Origin: Fratercula arctica
Taxonomy: Eukaryota > Chordata > Aves > Charadriiformes > Alcidae
Assembly (NCBI GenBank): GCA_947846985.1
Contig: CANTUZ010000026.1
Span: 51,132,730-51,196,729 of the forward strand
Length of the DNA stretch: 64,000 nucleotides
Reading direction: 5' to 3'
How positions within the stretch are numbered: position 1 is the first letter of the stretch; every line of letters starts with the position of its first letter. The notes beneath the pieces are model-generated. The model worked only from the letters and a program-made list of their open reading frames with translations. It was not told where the DNA came from and searched no databases. Positions 34,216 through 47,296 of the stretch are shown here, piece after piece. The translations under genes were made by a program, and so were the position numbers.

Positions 34216-36994
34216 GCTAGCACCATTTTTAAACCTGTGTCCTGAGTAAGTATATGAACTATGGAATTTCAACATTTGAAGTTCTAAGTTTCTAAGAAGT
34301 TGCATCTGTAAGAGCTGGGCAGCTGGTTCCTTCAATTTGTGTTTAAATTCCATTCTACTAATTAGGTCTCCTGCACTCTCTCCTGTATGCCTGCATGTTT
34401 TCTCTCTTTTTCAGATAGATGTATATCAGGGCTGGGGTTGCTTTCTAATGAAGATATTGTTAAAATATTTTTGGCTCTTGCAGTATTAAGTTTGAAAATG
34501 GTAGTAGAAACTTCACGCATTTAATTGGGAAATACACTTGAATACTTTGCTATTAGGATAGCTGTTGTAAAGTTATTTTGGAAATTTTAAAATTGGTAGC
34601 ATTTCTGGTATTTGTACTGGTTGCAGTGGGTAATGCTATAGTTAGTATTTTAAAGGAGAAAAGACTGGTCTCTAAAATGTATTTCTATAAATAATATTCC
34701 AGTGTACACAAAAACTATAAGGGACATGCAGTTAATCATTAGAGGACAGAAAGTTAATATTTGGGTAGGTATATGTATACTAATGGCTTCAAAAAGCTTT
34801 TGTGTAGCCATTGGATAGACACACAATTCCTAAAATGTTGGTGCCTGGCAATAAGATACAAGGTGGCTAGTCAAACCCTCTTAAAACAGTTACAGGTTTT
34901 TCCAGTAACTTTGAGATTAAGGTGAATTAAGCTCTTAGAAAAGTGATTGATTAAAAATTAATAATCTTCTAGTAGCTCACTGACTGTCATTTACAACTAT
35001 GGGTGCCATCATAGTATCTTATTTCTTTACAAATATTAATATATTCTTTTATTAGCAGTGAAAGATGGTAGTGTTCATGTTTGTAGGACAGAATGAATTG
35101 TCATGTACTTTGCAGTGTAGTTTGGACTGCATCAGAACAGAGAATTGGTGGCAATTGCCATGAGTCTGCTCCTGAGGTTTTCAATTATGCAATTCCAAAA
35201 CTTAAAGTATTAGGAAGCCAAAGCAATAGGATACTGGTTAAAAGTGACTGATGTGTAGCTCCTTCTTGGCTCATTTTCCTGTATTAAAACTTTATATTAG
35301 CTGAAGTAGGTATCAGTAGGATTTGGGGAAATGTGACAAGGAACATAGACTTGTAGGCATACTCACCGGTAGAATTCATATGAATCCAAGAAATGCTGTA
35401 ATCTTCCACGTCTCTATTACAAACTAGTGCTGTCGAGAGCGGTTGATCATAGCTGCTGACTACCACAGATGATAAAATAGGAATGCGGCCCTTAAAGCTC
35501 ACCTGAGGTGTGTATGGAATGCGTGTAGATTTAAGAGAGAGTGGAAATGAAGACACCTATATAGCTTGCAGGGGAAAAAACACCAGAATGATGGGCTTTC
35601 GTTCCTCAGTAGCTCCCCCTGCAGCAGATGTTGCAGTTATTTTAACCTGCCTGTTTCTCTCTTTGTTTCTCTCTGGAATGGCACAATATGTTGGCCTTCA
35701 CATAATCTCTTAAGCACGGTGTTTTATAAAGAGAATTACTTTAACTTCTGTGGCAAGAGTTGGAAATCCTCTTGCTAGACACTCTTGATTCCAGACTTAA
35801 CCAGCAGTGTCAAGAGCTAAGCTTGAGGATTTTTCCTTCCTTCGTTATCTGGTGTTGGCCTGAGCTCTGACTTTTTCCTATTTCTAAACAGCTGCCTAAA
35901 AGAAGAGCATTCATGTTGCCTTTTTTCTTTTTTTAATGTAGAGATCTTACTCACAGATCTTTCGTGGCTCCTCATCTGAGAAAACAGCAGATGAAAGGTC
36001 TTTCTAATGAGGTGTCTGAAAAAGCATATGCTAGGTCATACTCAAAAGGTTAGTAGTAGAAGTGTTTAACACAAAATAGAAGGTAAAAAAGTCAAAGCCT
36101 TTGGATCATGTCCAAATGTGATTATTTGAATTTTTTTTTTTGTTAAATGAAGTCATAACAAATTGCTGTGCAGATTCTGTGGTTCCTGCTCCAAATACAA
36201 AATTGAAAAGACCCTGCAAAGTATAATGTTTTTCTAGCAAAATAATTTTCTTTTTGCTCAAAGAAAATATTTTAGATATTTTAAAGTAAAAACTTCTAGC
36301 TGCAATGAAGAAAGTCTTCCCCCCCACCTTGTTGAGTAAAGCCAAGCATTTCACAGCATTGAGAAAGCAAATGTAGAAAAATAAGCTTCTTGCTGTTAAA
36401 GGTTCATGTTGTCTATACATGCACTAGTACATTGGAGACATCTAATTTAACTAACTCAGTCATGTAAACTGAATGAATTTTAATGTTCCATAAAACATTC
36501 TCATTCCAAAGTTAAAAAGGTGGGGGTTTTTGTCTTTAAAAAACCCAACAGCAGAGCCTCTTCAATGATTTGTTGGGTGTGGGGTTTTTTCCCCCTTCTT
36601 CCAATTTCTGACAGGTTTTATTATCTGTTTCAGCTATTAGACACACAGGTGACAGGTTTTTCTTAAATAGCCATAGTGAAAGCAATTAACACAGTGTGAA
36701 AAGAACCTCCCTTCAAGTCAAAGGGGAAGCTGGCTTAGTTGTTGTGCCCCTGTATGTCTTAGGATTTTGGTTAAGGTTACTTGTGAGCTGTCTGGTAATA
36801 GTCACAGCTCTGCAGACACCTTCATTGTTACAGAATGCAGAAAGCTCCTCTTCCCCTTGTCTTTCATTATTCTGTGTTTGATTGAACACCTGAGGAAAAC
36901 CAACCTTTTTATTTGCTTTTTTTATTGATATAGAAGACTTGCAAAGTGCAGTTATTCTTTATTTCAACCAAAATAACCCCATGAAAAGAGTTTA
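34216..36994. other. Intergenic or distal 3' UTR sequence
   Basis: AT-rich DNA between the proximal poly(A) site and the next CR1. It includes the exon-like antisense ORF described separately (35284-35556). Nothing else is recognisable. Confidence 0.5.
35284..35556 (-). other. Unidentified antisense ORF with exon-like borders
   Basis: A 90-codon open frame on the minus strand. Between 35502 and 35367 the translation has protein-like composition ('I-L-S-S-V-V-V-S-S-Y-D-Q-P' and 'E-D-Y-S-I-S-W-I-H-M-N-S-T-G') with no low-complexity bias. At 35367/35366 the minus strand has a strong donor ACCG|GTGAGT. At 35503 it reads CACCTCAG|GTGAGC, which could serve as an acceptor or as another donor. I do not recognise a family. 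It may be an exon of an unannotated antisense transcript, a remnant, or chance. Confidence 0.25.
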
Positions 36995-39425
36995 AATCAG
37001 AATGGTTTGGATTAAAGGGACCTTAAAGATCATCTAGTTCCAAATCCCCTTGCCCTGGGCAGTGACACCTGGACCAGGTTGCTCAAAGCCCCATCCAGCC
37101 TGGTCTTGAACGCTTCCAGGGATGGGGCAGCCACAGCTTCTCTGGGCAACTTGTTCCAGTATCTCATTACCCTCAGCAAATAATTTCTTCCTAATCTAAA
37201 TCTACCTTCTTTCAGTTTAAAACCATTACCCCTTAGCTTTATTACTACACTCCCAGGTAAAAGAGTCCCTCCACATGTCTCCTGGATGCCCTTTTTAAGT
37301 ATTGGAAGGTTGCAATAAGGTCTCTCTCGAGCCTTCTCTTCTCTGGGATGAACAACCCAACTCTGTCCGCCTGCCTTGATAGCAGAGGTGCTCTAGCCCT
37401 CTGATCATCTTTGTCACCCTCCTCCAGACTCACTTCAACAGGTCCTTCTGCTGTTGGGGGCTCCAGAGCTGGATGCAGTACTGCAGGTGGGGCCTTACAA
37501 GAGTGGAGTAGAGGGGTAGAATCACCCTCAAGCTGCTGGCCATGCTTCTTTTGATGCATCCCAGGATGCTGTTGGCTTTCTGGGCTGCAAGCATCTGTTG
37601 CCTGCTCATGTTGAGCTTCTCGTACACTGGCACCCCCAAGTCCTTCTCCTCAGGGCTGCTCTGAAGCCATTCTCCGCCCAGCCTGTATTTGTGCCTGGGA
37701 TTGCCATGACCCAGGTGCAGGACCTGGCACTTGGCCTGGTTGAACTTCATGAGGTTCGCACAGGCCCACTTTTCAAACCTGTCCAGGTCCCTCTGGATGG
37801 CATCCCTTCCCTCCAGCATGTCGACCATGCCACACGGCTTGGTGTCATCAGCAAACTTGCGCCAATGCTGTAATGCCATCATAGAAGGCCACCAAGTTTG
37901 TGAGGCATGATTTGCCTTCAGTGAAGCTATATTGGCTGTCAGCAATCTCCTCTCTCTTTTTCCATGTGCCTTAGCATAGTTTCCAGGAGGATCTGCTCCA
38001 TGATCTTGCCAGGCACAGCAGTGAGACTGATGGGTCTGTAGTTCCCCAGGTCTTCCTTTTTTCCCTTTTAAAAAATGGGGGTTATGTTTCACCTTTTCCA
38101 GTCAGTGGGAACTTCACTGGACTGCCATGACTTCAAAATGTGATGGATAGTGGCTTAGCAACTTCATCCACCACTTCCCTCTGGACTCTCAGATGCTTCT
38201 CATCAGGTCCCATGGACGTGTGCACCTTCAGGTTCCTTAAGTGGTCTCGAACCTGATATTCTTCTGTGGTGGGCAGTACTTCATTCTCCCAATCCCTACC
38301 TTTGGATTCTATGAATCAGGTGGCATGGCTAGAGCCCTTGCTGGTGAAGACAGAGGCAAAAATGTTGAGTACCTCAGTCTCCTCCATGTTGGTTGTAGCC
38401 AGGTCTCCTGTTTTGCTCATCAGGGGAGGACAGTTTCTTTCATTTTTCTTTGTTGTCCTATGTACCTAAAGGAACCCTTGTTATTTTTTTACGTCCCTGG
38501 CTAAGTTCAGCTCCAGCTGTGCTTTGGCTATCCTGATCCCCTCCCTGCACTCCCACCCCATATCCCTGTAATCTCCCAAGGATGTGCATCCATGCCTCCA
38601 CTGCCTGTGCTTTTTGGTTTTGTGTTTTCGTTTGGCTAAGAGATCTTTACTTAGCCAGCCAAGCTGGTCTCCTGCCTCCCCTGCCTGACTTCTTGCATGT
38701 CAGGATTGAGAGTTCTTGCACCCTGAGCCCTAAGAAAAAGTTTTTAAATATCTCCCAGCTCTCATTTGCTCCTTTGCCTCTGAGGGCACCTCTGAGTTTC
38801 CCAAGGGATCCCATGCACTAGCCCCATAAACAGCTGAAAGTTTGCCCTTTTGAGGTTTAGAGACCTGACTCTACTTTTTACCTGTCCTGTACTCCTCAGG
38901 ATTGAGAATTCCACCAGGCATAATTGCTGCAGCCCAGACTACTTCCAATCTTGACCTTTCTGATAAATTCTTCCACATTAGTGAATAACATTGGTCCACC
39001 AATGCTTTTCCTCTGGTCAGTCTCTGCATCACCTGGACTAGGAAACTGTCTTCAACCAGCAGATGTCTGTGTGGTTGAAGTCCCCTATCAGGATCAGGGC
39101 CTGCGAGTATGATGCTTCCTGAAGTTGAAGAAAGAACTCGTTACGAACCTCCTCTCCTTGATTAGGTGGCTTGTAGTAGACACCAACTGCAAAGTTTCCT
39201 TTGTTAACTTGGTCTCTAATTTTCACACTTACACTCTTGACCTGCCCATTGCTGTTCTTCAAAGATAGCTCTGTGCGATCAATCCCATTTTTGGCGTAGA
39301 GGGCACTGCCCCACCTCTCCTTCCTTGCATGGTCCTTCTGAGTAGCTTATAGCCATCAAACACAGCACTCCAATCACGCGATTCATCCCACCAAGTTTCT
39401 GTGATAGCAATCCGGTCATAGTTAT
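36995..39425 (-). mobile_element. CR1 LINE, 2.4 kb, antisense, 5'-truncated, internally deleted
   Basis: Starts with the CR1 tail ('atcagaatggtttggattaa' at 36996) and extends on the minus strand through the whole C-terminal reverse transcriptase part. The linker follows, then the endonuclease with 'Y-Y-K-P-P-N-Q-G' and 'L-I-G-D-F-N-H-T-D-I-C-W' (39060-39190). A block near 39400-39425 resembles 'A-I-T-E-T-W-W'. At about 37860 the sequence jumps from the F-A-D-D box to a block normally several hundred bases upstream, so part of the catalytic core is deleted. The segment at about 38420-38900 is more divergent, so two CR1 copies could abut there. Stops and shifts show it is inactive. Confidence 0.88.
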
Positions 39426-42400
39426 GTCTCATCTTCTGGAAAGAGATTGGTACCAGCTGGATTATCTTCTGGATTTTTAATTTCTTGCATGAGGCCTGCT
39501 GAGTGACCTTTGTAACTGCTTTTTTCTCTTTGGTTTTGTTTTTCTTTTTTTTTTTTTTTGACAGACCTCCCCTGGATGAGAATTACTGCTTTGAATTTGA
39601 ATCCTGAAAACTGTATTAATACTTTAATGATACTGCTTGTTTTCTGCATAAATACTTTAATGTATGCTCACAAAATTCAACTTGTTCTTACTTGAACAGA
39701 AGATGAATACAAAGTGGGGCTTGCTGGGACTGACAGCGTTTGTCCAATACGTGGCTTCCTCGAGTCATCATAAGTTTACAGGAATTTTTGTCATGGTGGC
39801 AAAACGGGTCAAGGGAGGAAGAAGGAGATAGGAAGAGAAGATAGAACTCTAAGGAATGGGCAGATGTGTGAGATGAGAGGCAGAACAGGGAATTTGAGGG
39901 TGCTGCCATTTCCAGACGAGAGGGGGGTGTCTTTTACAGGTCTCCTCCTACCCCCTTCTGCAAACATCTTCCACCATCTTCCAGTCTCGCTCCAGGACCG
40001 GCAGGTGCCCTTTCCTCCCCTGGTGCAACGGCATCCCACGAGTCCAGCTTCTGTTCGTTTCCCTTGGCAGTGACCCTGCTCTCCTTCTTTTGGCCAGTCG
40101 GCTGCTAGAAATAGGAAAAAAGAGAGGCAAAGGCTGTGGGCTCCAGTAACATGGATGGGTTACTCCATCTGCACTCTGTCTGGCCTCAACATAAGCAGCG
40201 TGGGTGAGCTGCCTCTTTTTGCCTATCTGTGAGCTAGCTGTAGCAGGGTAGCTGGCAAAGACAATCCCAGACTTTCAATGACATGTAAAAGTAAGGGCTT
40301 GCTTGCTTAATAGGCAACTCATTAGATTTTGTGGAAATGTGTGTGTCACCATTTAAGTAAAAAGGGAATTCAAATGTTGCATTTAATTAATTTTAATCAC
40401 TGGGAACTGTTCAGCATCTTATGGATGGAATTATAATTTGTAGGTTTTTAGTTGTTAAAGATTGAGAAGATTTATTTATACTGTAATCCCCCAGTAAGAC
40501 ACAATTCTTGCCACTAAATTAAGTATACTGCTGCTGTTGGTAGACTTGTTCTTGCTCAGAAAGCCAAGACAACAACGAAACCAAACAAAAATAAGTTTCC
40601 TCTTTGATTGCCCAGCTGCTCCTTTACCTTGAAAATTTTGTGGTTTTTTTTTTTTCCTCTTCCTTTCTTGTTGAGGTAGATGTAATGAAGTTTTGTGGAA
40701 CACTGAAGGTATACAAAGAGAGCCTTCTTTAAATCCTGCTCGATTGATTATGGATTGTGATTCACAGTTAGTGAATTGTAGAACAGATGGCAAATACCAG
40801 TGGATAAGGCTCCTTGTCCTGTGTTATACAGGAGATAAATGGGCTGACAGTCATCTCTGTGTAGCCTTTGGATGTATGAACCTCATATCGAAGGTTAAAC
40901 CAGTGTTCAGGAGTCCTGAAGTGCCCCTGACTGTTGCCGCCTCATCATTGAAATCCTGTCCAAACTAACCAAAACAAAATGTGCTACTTGTCAGAACCAA
41001 GGGAGTACAAGACTTCAACATGAGCCCATGTCACATTCCTCACATACAGCACAATAAAATAACAATAAAAAAGTTCTCTTCCCTGAGTTTGAAAGCAAAA
41101 TCTATCAGATGATTTTAGATGAGAAAGAGGAGGGTATTTTGCTGAGAAAATGATATATTTGGTATGGATGTAATTTCAGTATACACTCCCAAACCTTATT
41201 TCCAGATGTATTAACTTTTGCTTTGGACTTGCAATGACATTGATCCTGAAAAGACCCATTGTGTTTTAGTGAATTTAAGACTATTGCTATAAGTGACACA
41301 TTTTAAAGCAGCACCATTAGGGTTACACTTACTCTTTCATAAAACAAATGTATGCAGCTATAGCAATCCTGTTTCACGCTCTTCTTTTAATAGGGCAGCC
41401 TCTCTGTGGTGACGGAGTAACTTTGCAAGCACATCTGAATTGATACTGTGAATTTAGCGTTTGTTGTTATAGGTAACTTGCTCTGAAAAATTCCAAAGAC
41501 AGGAAAACAACCCTGGCTCAGTAACTTGACTTTCATTTCATCTGCCTGTTTTTTGGAATCCATGCTCTGTCCCCTGTATTTTGTGTTGCTGAGTGCTTTA
41601 GGATATTCACAAAAGAAAATAGGAAAATATGTTGGTCATGTGCAGTCCTTTAGTCCATGTGGTGCACACAGACCAGGATGCATAATTATTTGGGCAAGAG
41701 AAGGAGTATCACTATGCGGAGAATAAGCCTTTTCTCTTTATAGGCCAGTAAGAAAAAATCTATATTTACAGACTTTTGTTGTCCTAAAATTCCACATAAT
41801 TGTGATTTTTTTTCAGTGTTAAGCCTCTCTGTAGATAGACAATTACCTTGCTCTGAGCCATATATCATAAATAATGATATACAAAACAACTAATGATGGT
41901 TATTTAATGAATAAGTATGAGGATTTAATGATGTCTTGGGGACAAAATGTAAAGGGCATGACTATTGTTTATACCAGAGTTGCTTTGCCCTCCTGAGGCA
42001 TAGGAAAATGCTTTCAACAAGAAGTAAAGGAGAACTAGGTAACAAAAAGGAAGGATAGTGTAAACAGGATTATAGTCCAACATTTCTTCAGTGATCTTTA
42101 AACCACAGTAAAAGCAAGCCCTTTTTTCAGTTGTGAAGCAGAATTGTCTCAGATTGCCTTTGAGAAGACCTAAGGAAGTAAATTAAAATTAATATGGTGC
42201 TGAGAATTATATTTGCTAAGTCAGGTTAGGTTTTTTATGTCAAATTTTCTAATTAGAGAGAGGCAAGGGCTACAATTTTAGTAGTGCAACAGTAGTGATA
42301 CTGATTAATAATAGCTAGAATCTGGTGATTCTTTGAGAGCTTTGTGATAGGAAAATCTGCTGAAATAAAAATAATATTATAAGTCAAAGTATTTCCCTGT

Positions 42401-45400
42401 TGTATATTGAGTACCACAGCCTGCTAATATGGAAGATAGTCTCTGTCAATAGGTAGAAAAACTTCGCTCTGTATCAGTGGAATTCCCTTCTCTTGCTAAA
42501 ACCAGAAGTACACAAAACGCTTTTCTAACCCTGCTTTCATGCTGCAGTAGGAAGATGTCAGCTGCAGAAACACTGACACAGATTTGAAGATGCTGTTTGC
42601 ATATTCCACCCAGTTTGGCAGTAGCTGAATCCTATTTTAAGGTGGTAACTTTTGATTTGTTAGTCAAGGAAGATACTCTTGTTAGCAATACCAGAAAAAT
42701 ACTCCTCTTAAGCCATTGTAGTGAAATGCATTGGAGCCTGTATAGAACCAGTTCTGTATGTATATGTGCCTTTAACTTCTTTATTGTTTTACATGCCTGA
42801 ATAGCAAGCCATGTAAGAATGGAGAAATATTGCTTTAAAGATAAAGAGGGGACTTTAGTCTTCACTAATTATGTTAAAGGTATGCTGGTCCATGAGACTG
42901 TCAGACCTTTTTTCTCACAGTATGAAAGATAACTAAAAGGACCAACCCAAAGCAACTATAAAATCACACACAAAAATAGTAGAGCCTACGTAAAGAGGTT
43001 GCTACTGAATGGTGAGAATGTGGGACGTGAATGAATAGCATCATTTAAACAGAGAAATGATGGAAAAGAACAGGTGATTTTCAGCAGTGCTTGTCAGTAG
43101 CATGATAGCCACAGTCCAGCTTCAGTTCTCTTCCTCCCTGTGAGACAGCAAGTATCTTGCTTGGAGCCTTTCTAACAAGTTTCAAATTCACTGTTTTTTT
43201 TAACTTTTGGTGAAGAAAATCCCTTTGGGTCCTTTCACTTCATGCAGTTTTCTTCTGAAAGCGGACAGCGGGAAAAGGAGAAATGGGAGCAGAGAAAGCG
43301 TGGTCTTTTCAGTGAATCCAATCGACCTGCCTTACCAACCAAGACCAAATCCAGTTGTGAATGAGGGGAGAGGAGGCCAAAAGAGGAGTGCGTAGCACAA
43401 TCACGCTTTTGGCAGCCCTGTCCCACAGCACAAAGCATGCAAGCTGCCCAGGCACTGCTGTCTGGCCCGCGGCACTCTCCTAGCTCTTCAGGAAAGGTGG
43501 AGCCTGATCACTACAGCACATTCAAAACTGACTGGGTCCACATCTTACATGACCCGTGAGACAGTTTTCTTTTGGATTGAGACAAATAACTAGCATGTAT
43601 GTGGTGCTGGCGACACAGACAGGATGCCTATGTGCCCTGCGGGTTGTTGGAGGTAATCTAGTACTGTGCTCAGGAGGTGCGCATCACCTGCAGAAGGGTT
43701 TCCATCTTGAAATATCGCGGCTCCTTCAGGCTCTTTTACTGTACACTCTCCTGCTCTGAATTGGTTAGCATATCTAATCAAAAGAAAGAAGCATCGTTTC
43801 ATTTGTTGAAAACGTATTTTCTGTTCTGTTACTGGAAATGGTTTGATGAAAGACAGTAAACAGAGGCGTATTATTACTAGTATAGTCAGTGTGTGTTAGT
43901 GGGAAAGTGTCTGAAGATAGTATTTTCTCCTTCCATAAATTACAGAAGGAAGATATTTCTCTGTGTGCGTAATTCAAGCACAGAGCATCAAGAGCAACTT
44001 CTGGACGTTTCATTTTCGTAATTGACAGATGTTCAAATAGTAACTTATGTTTCTGAAGGGATACAAATTATTTTGTCTGCCTTCCAGGGTGTGTACTTGG
44101 GATGCTAGTATCTTCAGCAAGAGTTCATCTTCTGTCTGGTGTTGTGCATGACATCACACATCTGAGGCAGATGACTATATTCTTTGCCATCCACCTGCTG
44201 CGTTTTAAAGTTATCATCAAGGTAGTATAGTCAGTTAACTGGCATTAAAATTCCGGTTGCTGTATGCTGCGGTTTGAAGCACACTGGAGAGTGCTAGCTA
44301 GTCCCAACTCCTTTACGCTACCAGAAGAACAGATGCATTCGGGGAACATACTGTAATGCAGGGTAGCAGCTCGTCAGAAAGATATTGGACATTATTTCCT
44401 AAAGGAAAAAAAGGGGACCATGTCAGTGCTGATCACTTCCAGCTTTCCATAGATTTTGCTGCATGATTTCAGCACTCACTGGATAATCATCTGAATACTA
44501 AGAGACAATACCACAGGTCTACATTTAAGTACAATAGCGGAATGAAGTTTTTTTTCACATGATAACCTGCCTTCAAAACTGAGATCACACCTACGTACAG
44601 TGGAATTTCTAGTTCATATTAAAGCTCAGGAAATGAGTTAGAAATCCCTTCAGGGTTTTCATTCTCCAAGTGAAAATACATCAAATATTGATGAACTTCT
44701 TAAAATGTTGAGATCTGTTGTTACATCATGTTAACAAAAAAACCCACTTTAAAAATAAATGTTTATATTTACATTGGCTACAGTTAGAACTGGTATCATG
44801 CAGCTTTTGGCTATTGTTTTTATTAATAAATAATATTTATGTCTTCATGTATCACACAAATAATCTTTGATGAAGATACAATTTTTCAAAATTCTTGCCA
44901 CTTTTTCCATGCATAAAATTCAAATATATTTACAATCCCCAAATATGAAAGGTCATTGCTGTTATATGACACACATCCTCATTCAGAGGAAAATTACTTT
45001 TTTTTTTTTTCCTGAGATGGAGCATTGAGAGAGAAAAAAAGGTTGCTGAGCCTTTGTTTCCTTAAATCATTGAGTCTCTTGTCCTCTGTACGTGTGACGT
45101 ATTGACGTATGAGGTGATGACTAATTTTGCAGAACATCAGAGTACGACTTAGAATGGCAAAACTTGCTGAAAGATGTTGTGAAATTTCAGTTTGAAATCC
45201 TAAAATACATATTCATTGCAAAGATGCTTATACGCCTGCAAGCATTTGCATTCTTTTCTCTGCTACTTAAAAACTAATGAAGGGAGGGTAGTGTTAGATG
45301 CTCAAGTGTTAGCCTTCCAGCCTTTAAATGTCTTCATCATGGGCTTATTATGTTCTCTTAACCATGACCACTCTCATTATTAGCTTTTTTCTAAGCATCT

Positions 45401-45472
45401 ATCTGACATAATTGGGTAGTGATTTATAGTTCAAAGTGGGTAAGCAGGAAGAGATTAAAGGCTGTCCCTCAG

Positions 45473-45491
45473 AAAAAAAAAAAAAAAAAAA
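45473..45491. repeat. Poly-A tract (19 A)
   Basis: Uninterrupted A run with no visible retroposon or target duplication attached. Confidence 0.8.
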
Positions 45492-46323
45492 TACAGACTG
45501 CAGTGTGGAAGGGAAAAAGAAAAGCTTGGTAATTTTCCAGAAATTAAAATAACAATGTCACTACCAGTTTTGTGGCTTCTTTTCAGGCAGTATTCCCACT
45601 GAGGTCAGTGAACTAAAGTCATATTAAATATATTTAATTTTTTCTTCACAGTGGTATTATTCAACGCAGAAACATATCAGTTCCTCTAAAAGCATTTATT
45701 TGACATTAAATGCAGGCATGTGGCATTCATTTTCTTTAACTACTCGTAAAATTTTAGATTGTGGCTTTTATAATTTTGACCTGGTAAATTCTAGAACACT
45801 TGATAAATCATTAGGGATCATTGTAAGCAGTACTTTAAGGAAAGAAAAACATTTCATTTCCCAAATGCTTGTATAAACTCTTGTAGGATTACACAAAACG
45901 TTAGGCAAGAATTGTGCAGCAAGAGTGGATGAACTAGAGGAGACTGAAATGCCTGCAAAATAAACATGTTTTGCATAAAAATGGGCAGTCTTTGCTTGTC
46001 AGCTGTCTCAGCGTTAGCAGAATGCAGACTAGTAGAGTCATCTCAGCAGAGTTTTCGGGAAGGATGTGAAGGAGGCCAAGGCAGAGGCTTTATGGAGGTT
46101 GACAGGTAGCATTGCAGAGGCACTATTATATGAGAAGGCATCTTGGTGCCGGAGACAGAAGTCTCTCTGGCACTGCACACTAGTGGACTTTACACTTATT
46201 TGCTGCTGCATTTATTTTTTCCAAAAGTCATATTGTTTTAAGTCTTAAGTCCCTTCTGTTTTAAGCCTGGTTTAAGTCACTGCTTTAAGGAGAGCTGCCT
46301 GACTTGGGACTTCTGGCTTAGTG

Positions 46324-46337
46324 CCCCCCCCCCCCCC
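46324..46337. repeat. Poly-C tract (14 C)
   Basis: Uninterrupted run of C in AT-rich surroundings. Such homopolymers are prone to length errors in sequencing. Confidence 0.85.
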
Positions 46338-47275
46338 ACAGCGTACCTCTTCTCTTTGGTATCTGGAAGCAGATGGTTTGTGCAGAGATCCTCAAAGGTG
46401 GCCTTTATTGCTGCATGTAGCCACCGGGAACTTAGAGTGCATCATTAGGGGATGATACGCTCTAACAGATAATCACAATACAGTGCTTTTATGCTGTCCA
46501 AACCATGCCCCAAATGTGTTTGAGACTCACCGAACTAACATTTATTGAAGGAGACAAGGAAGGATTTACGGAGCAGAAGCATGGGAGGCCATATGCTGAT
46601 GGGTGTGGCCATATGATCATAACCCATGAAGTGGATATTCACCAAGGTCCTTGCAGCCCTGCTGCCCCCACTACCCCTCTGCCAAGCGCTGGCTGCTCAC
46701 CAGCACTCTGCAGGTTTGGTTGGAGATGGCTCATGTGGAGTAACAGGGCTTTGCCTTTTTCCTGAATGGATAGAAGGAAGGAGCAGACTTTGCTCCCTCA
46801 AGCTCAAAAAGAGATTTGAGCCAACAGCCTGTTCTGGGATTCTGGGGCTTCAAGTCAAGATCACTTGTGCCCTTCCAAGAGTGTTGAAAGCCAAAAAAGT
46901 TGGTTGTGTCTCAGTGCTATGTTGCAATATCTGGAAGGATGCATAAACTGTATTGTTTTGGAATCATGAGATAGATGGATTAGTGCTTAGATTTGTGTGT
47001 TTACAAACTGGTGCAACTCTGTGCTGGCTGTGTGGACAATGTCATTTCAGAATATTATGTTTTTACAAGTGCAAGTAAGTCACAGCACCTGCTTGCACTA
47101 TTACTAGTGTACAGTGTGCATCTCTTCATGTATGTATTCATGAGAGAAAAGTAAAATGTGGACATTAAGATGAGAGACCGGTGGAAATATAGGGCTCATT
47201 CGCTTAATATATGCTCTTGACAACTTCGGTAGAATAAATATCCCTAATAAACTTCCATTGTTAATTATATATCTC

Positions 47276-47296
47276 TGTGTGTGTGTGTGTGTGTGT
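47276..47296. repeat. (TG)n microsatellite
   Basis: About ten perfect TG units followed by a degenerate CTGTG. A short dinucleotide repeat, probably polymorphic. Confidence 0.85.

Noticed and set aside
36106..36420. 104-codon minus-strand ORF
   Set aside because: Lys/Phe-rich AT-driven frame with no recognisable domain or splice context.
37430..38092. 220-codon minus-strand ORF, second longest in the window
   Set aside because: It is CR1 reverse transcriptase sequence running across an internal deletion, not a host gene.
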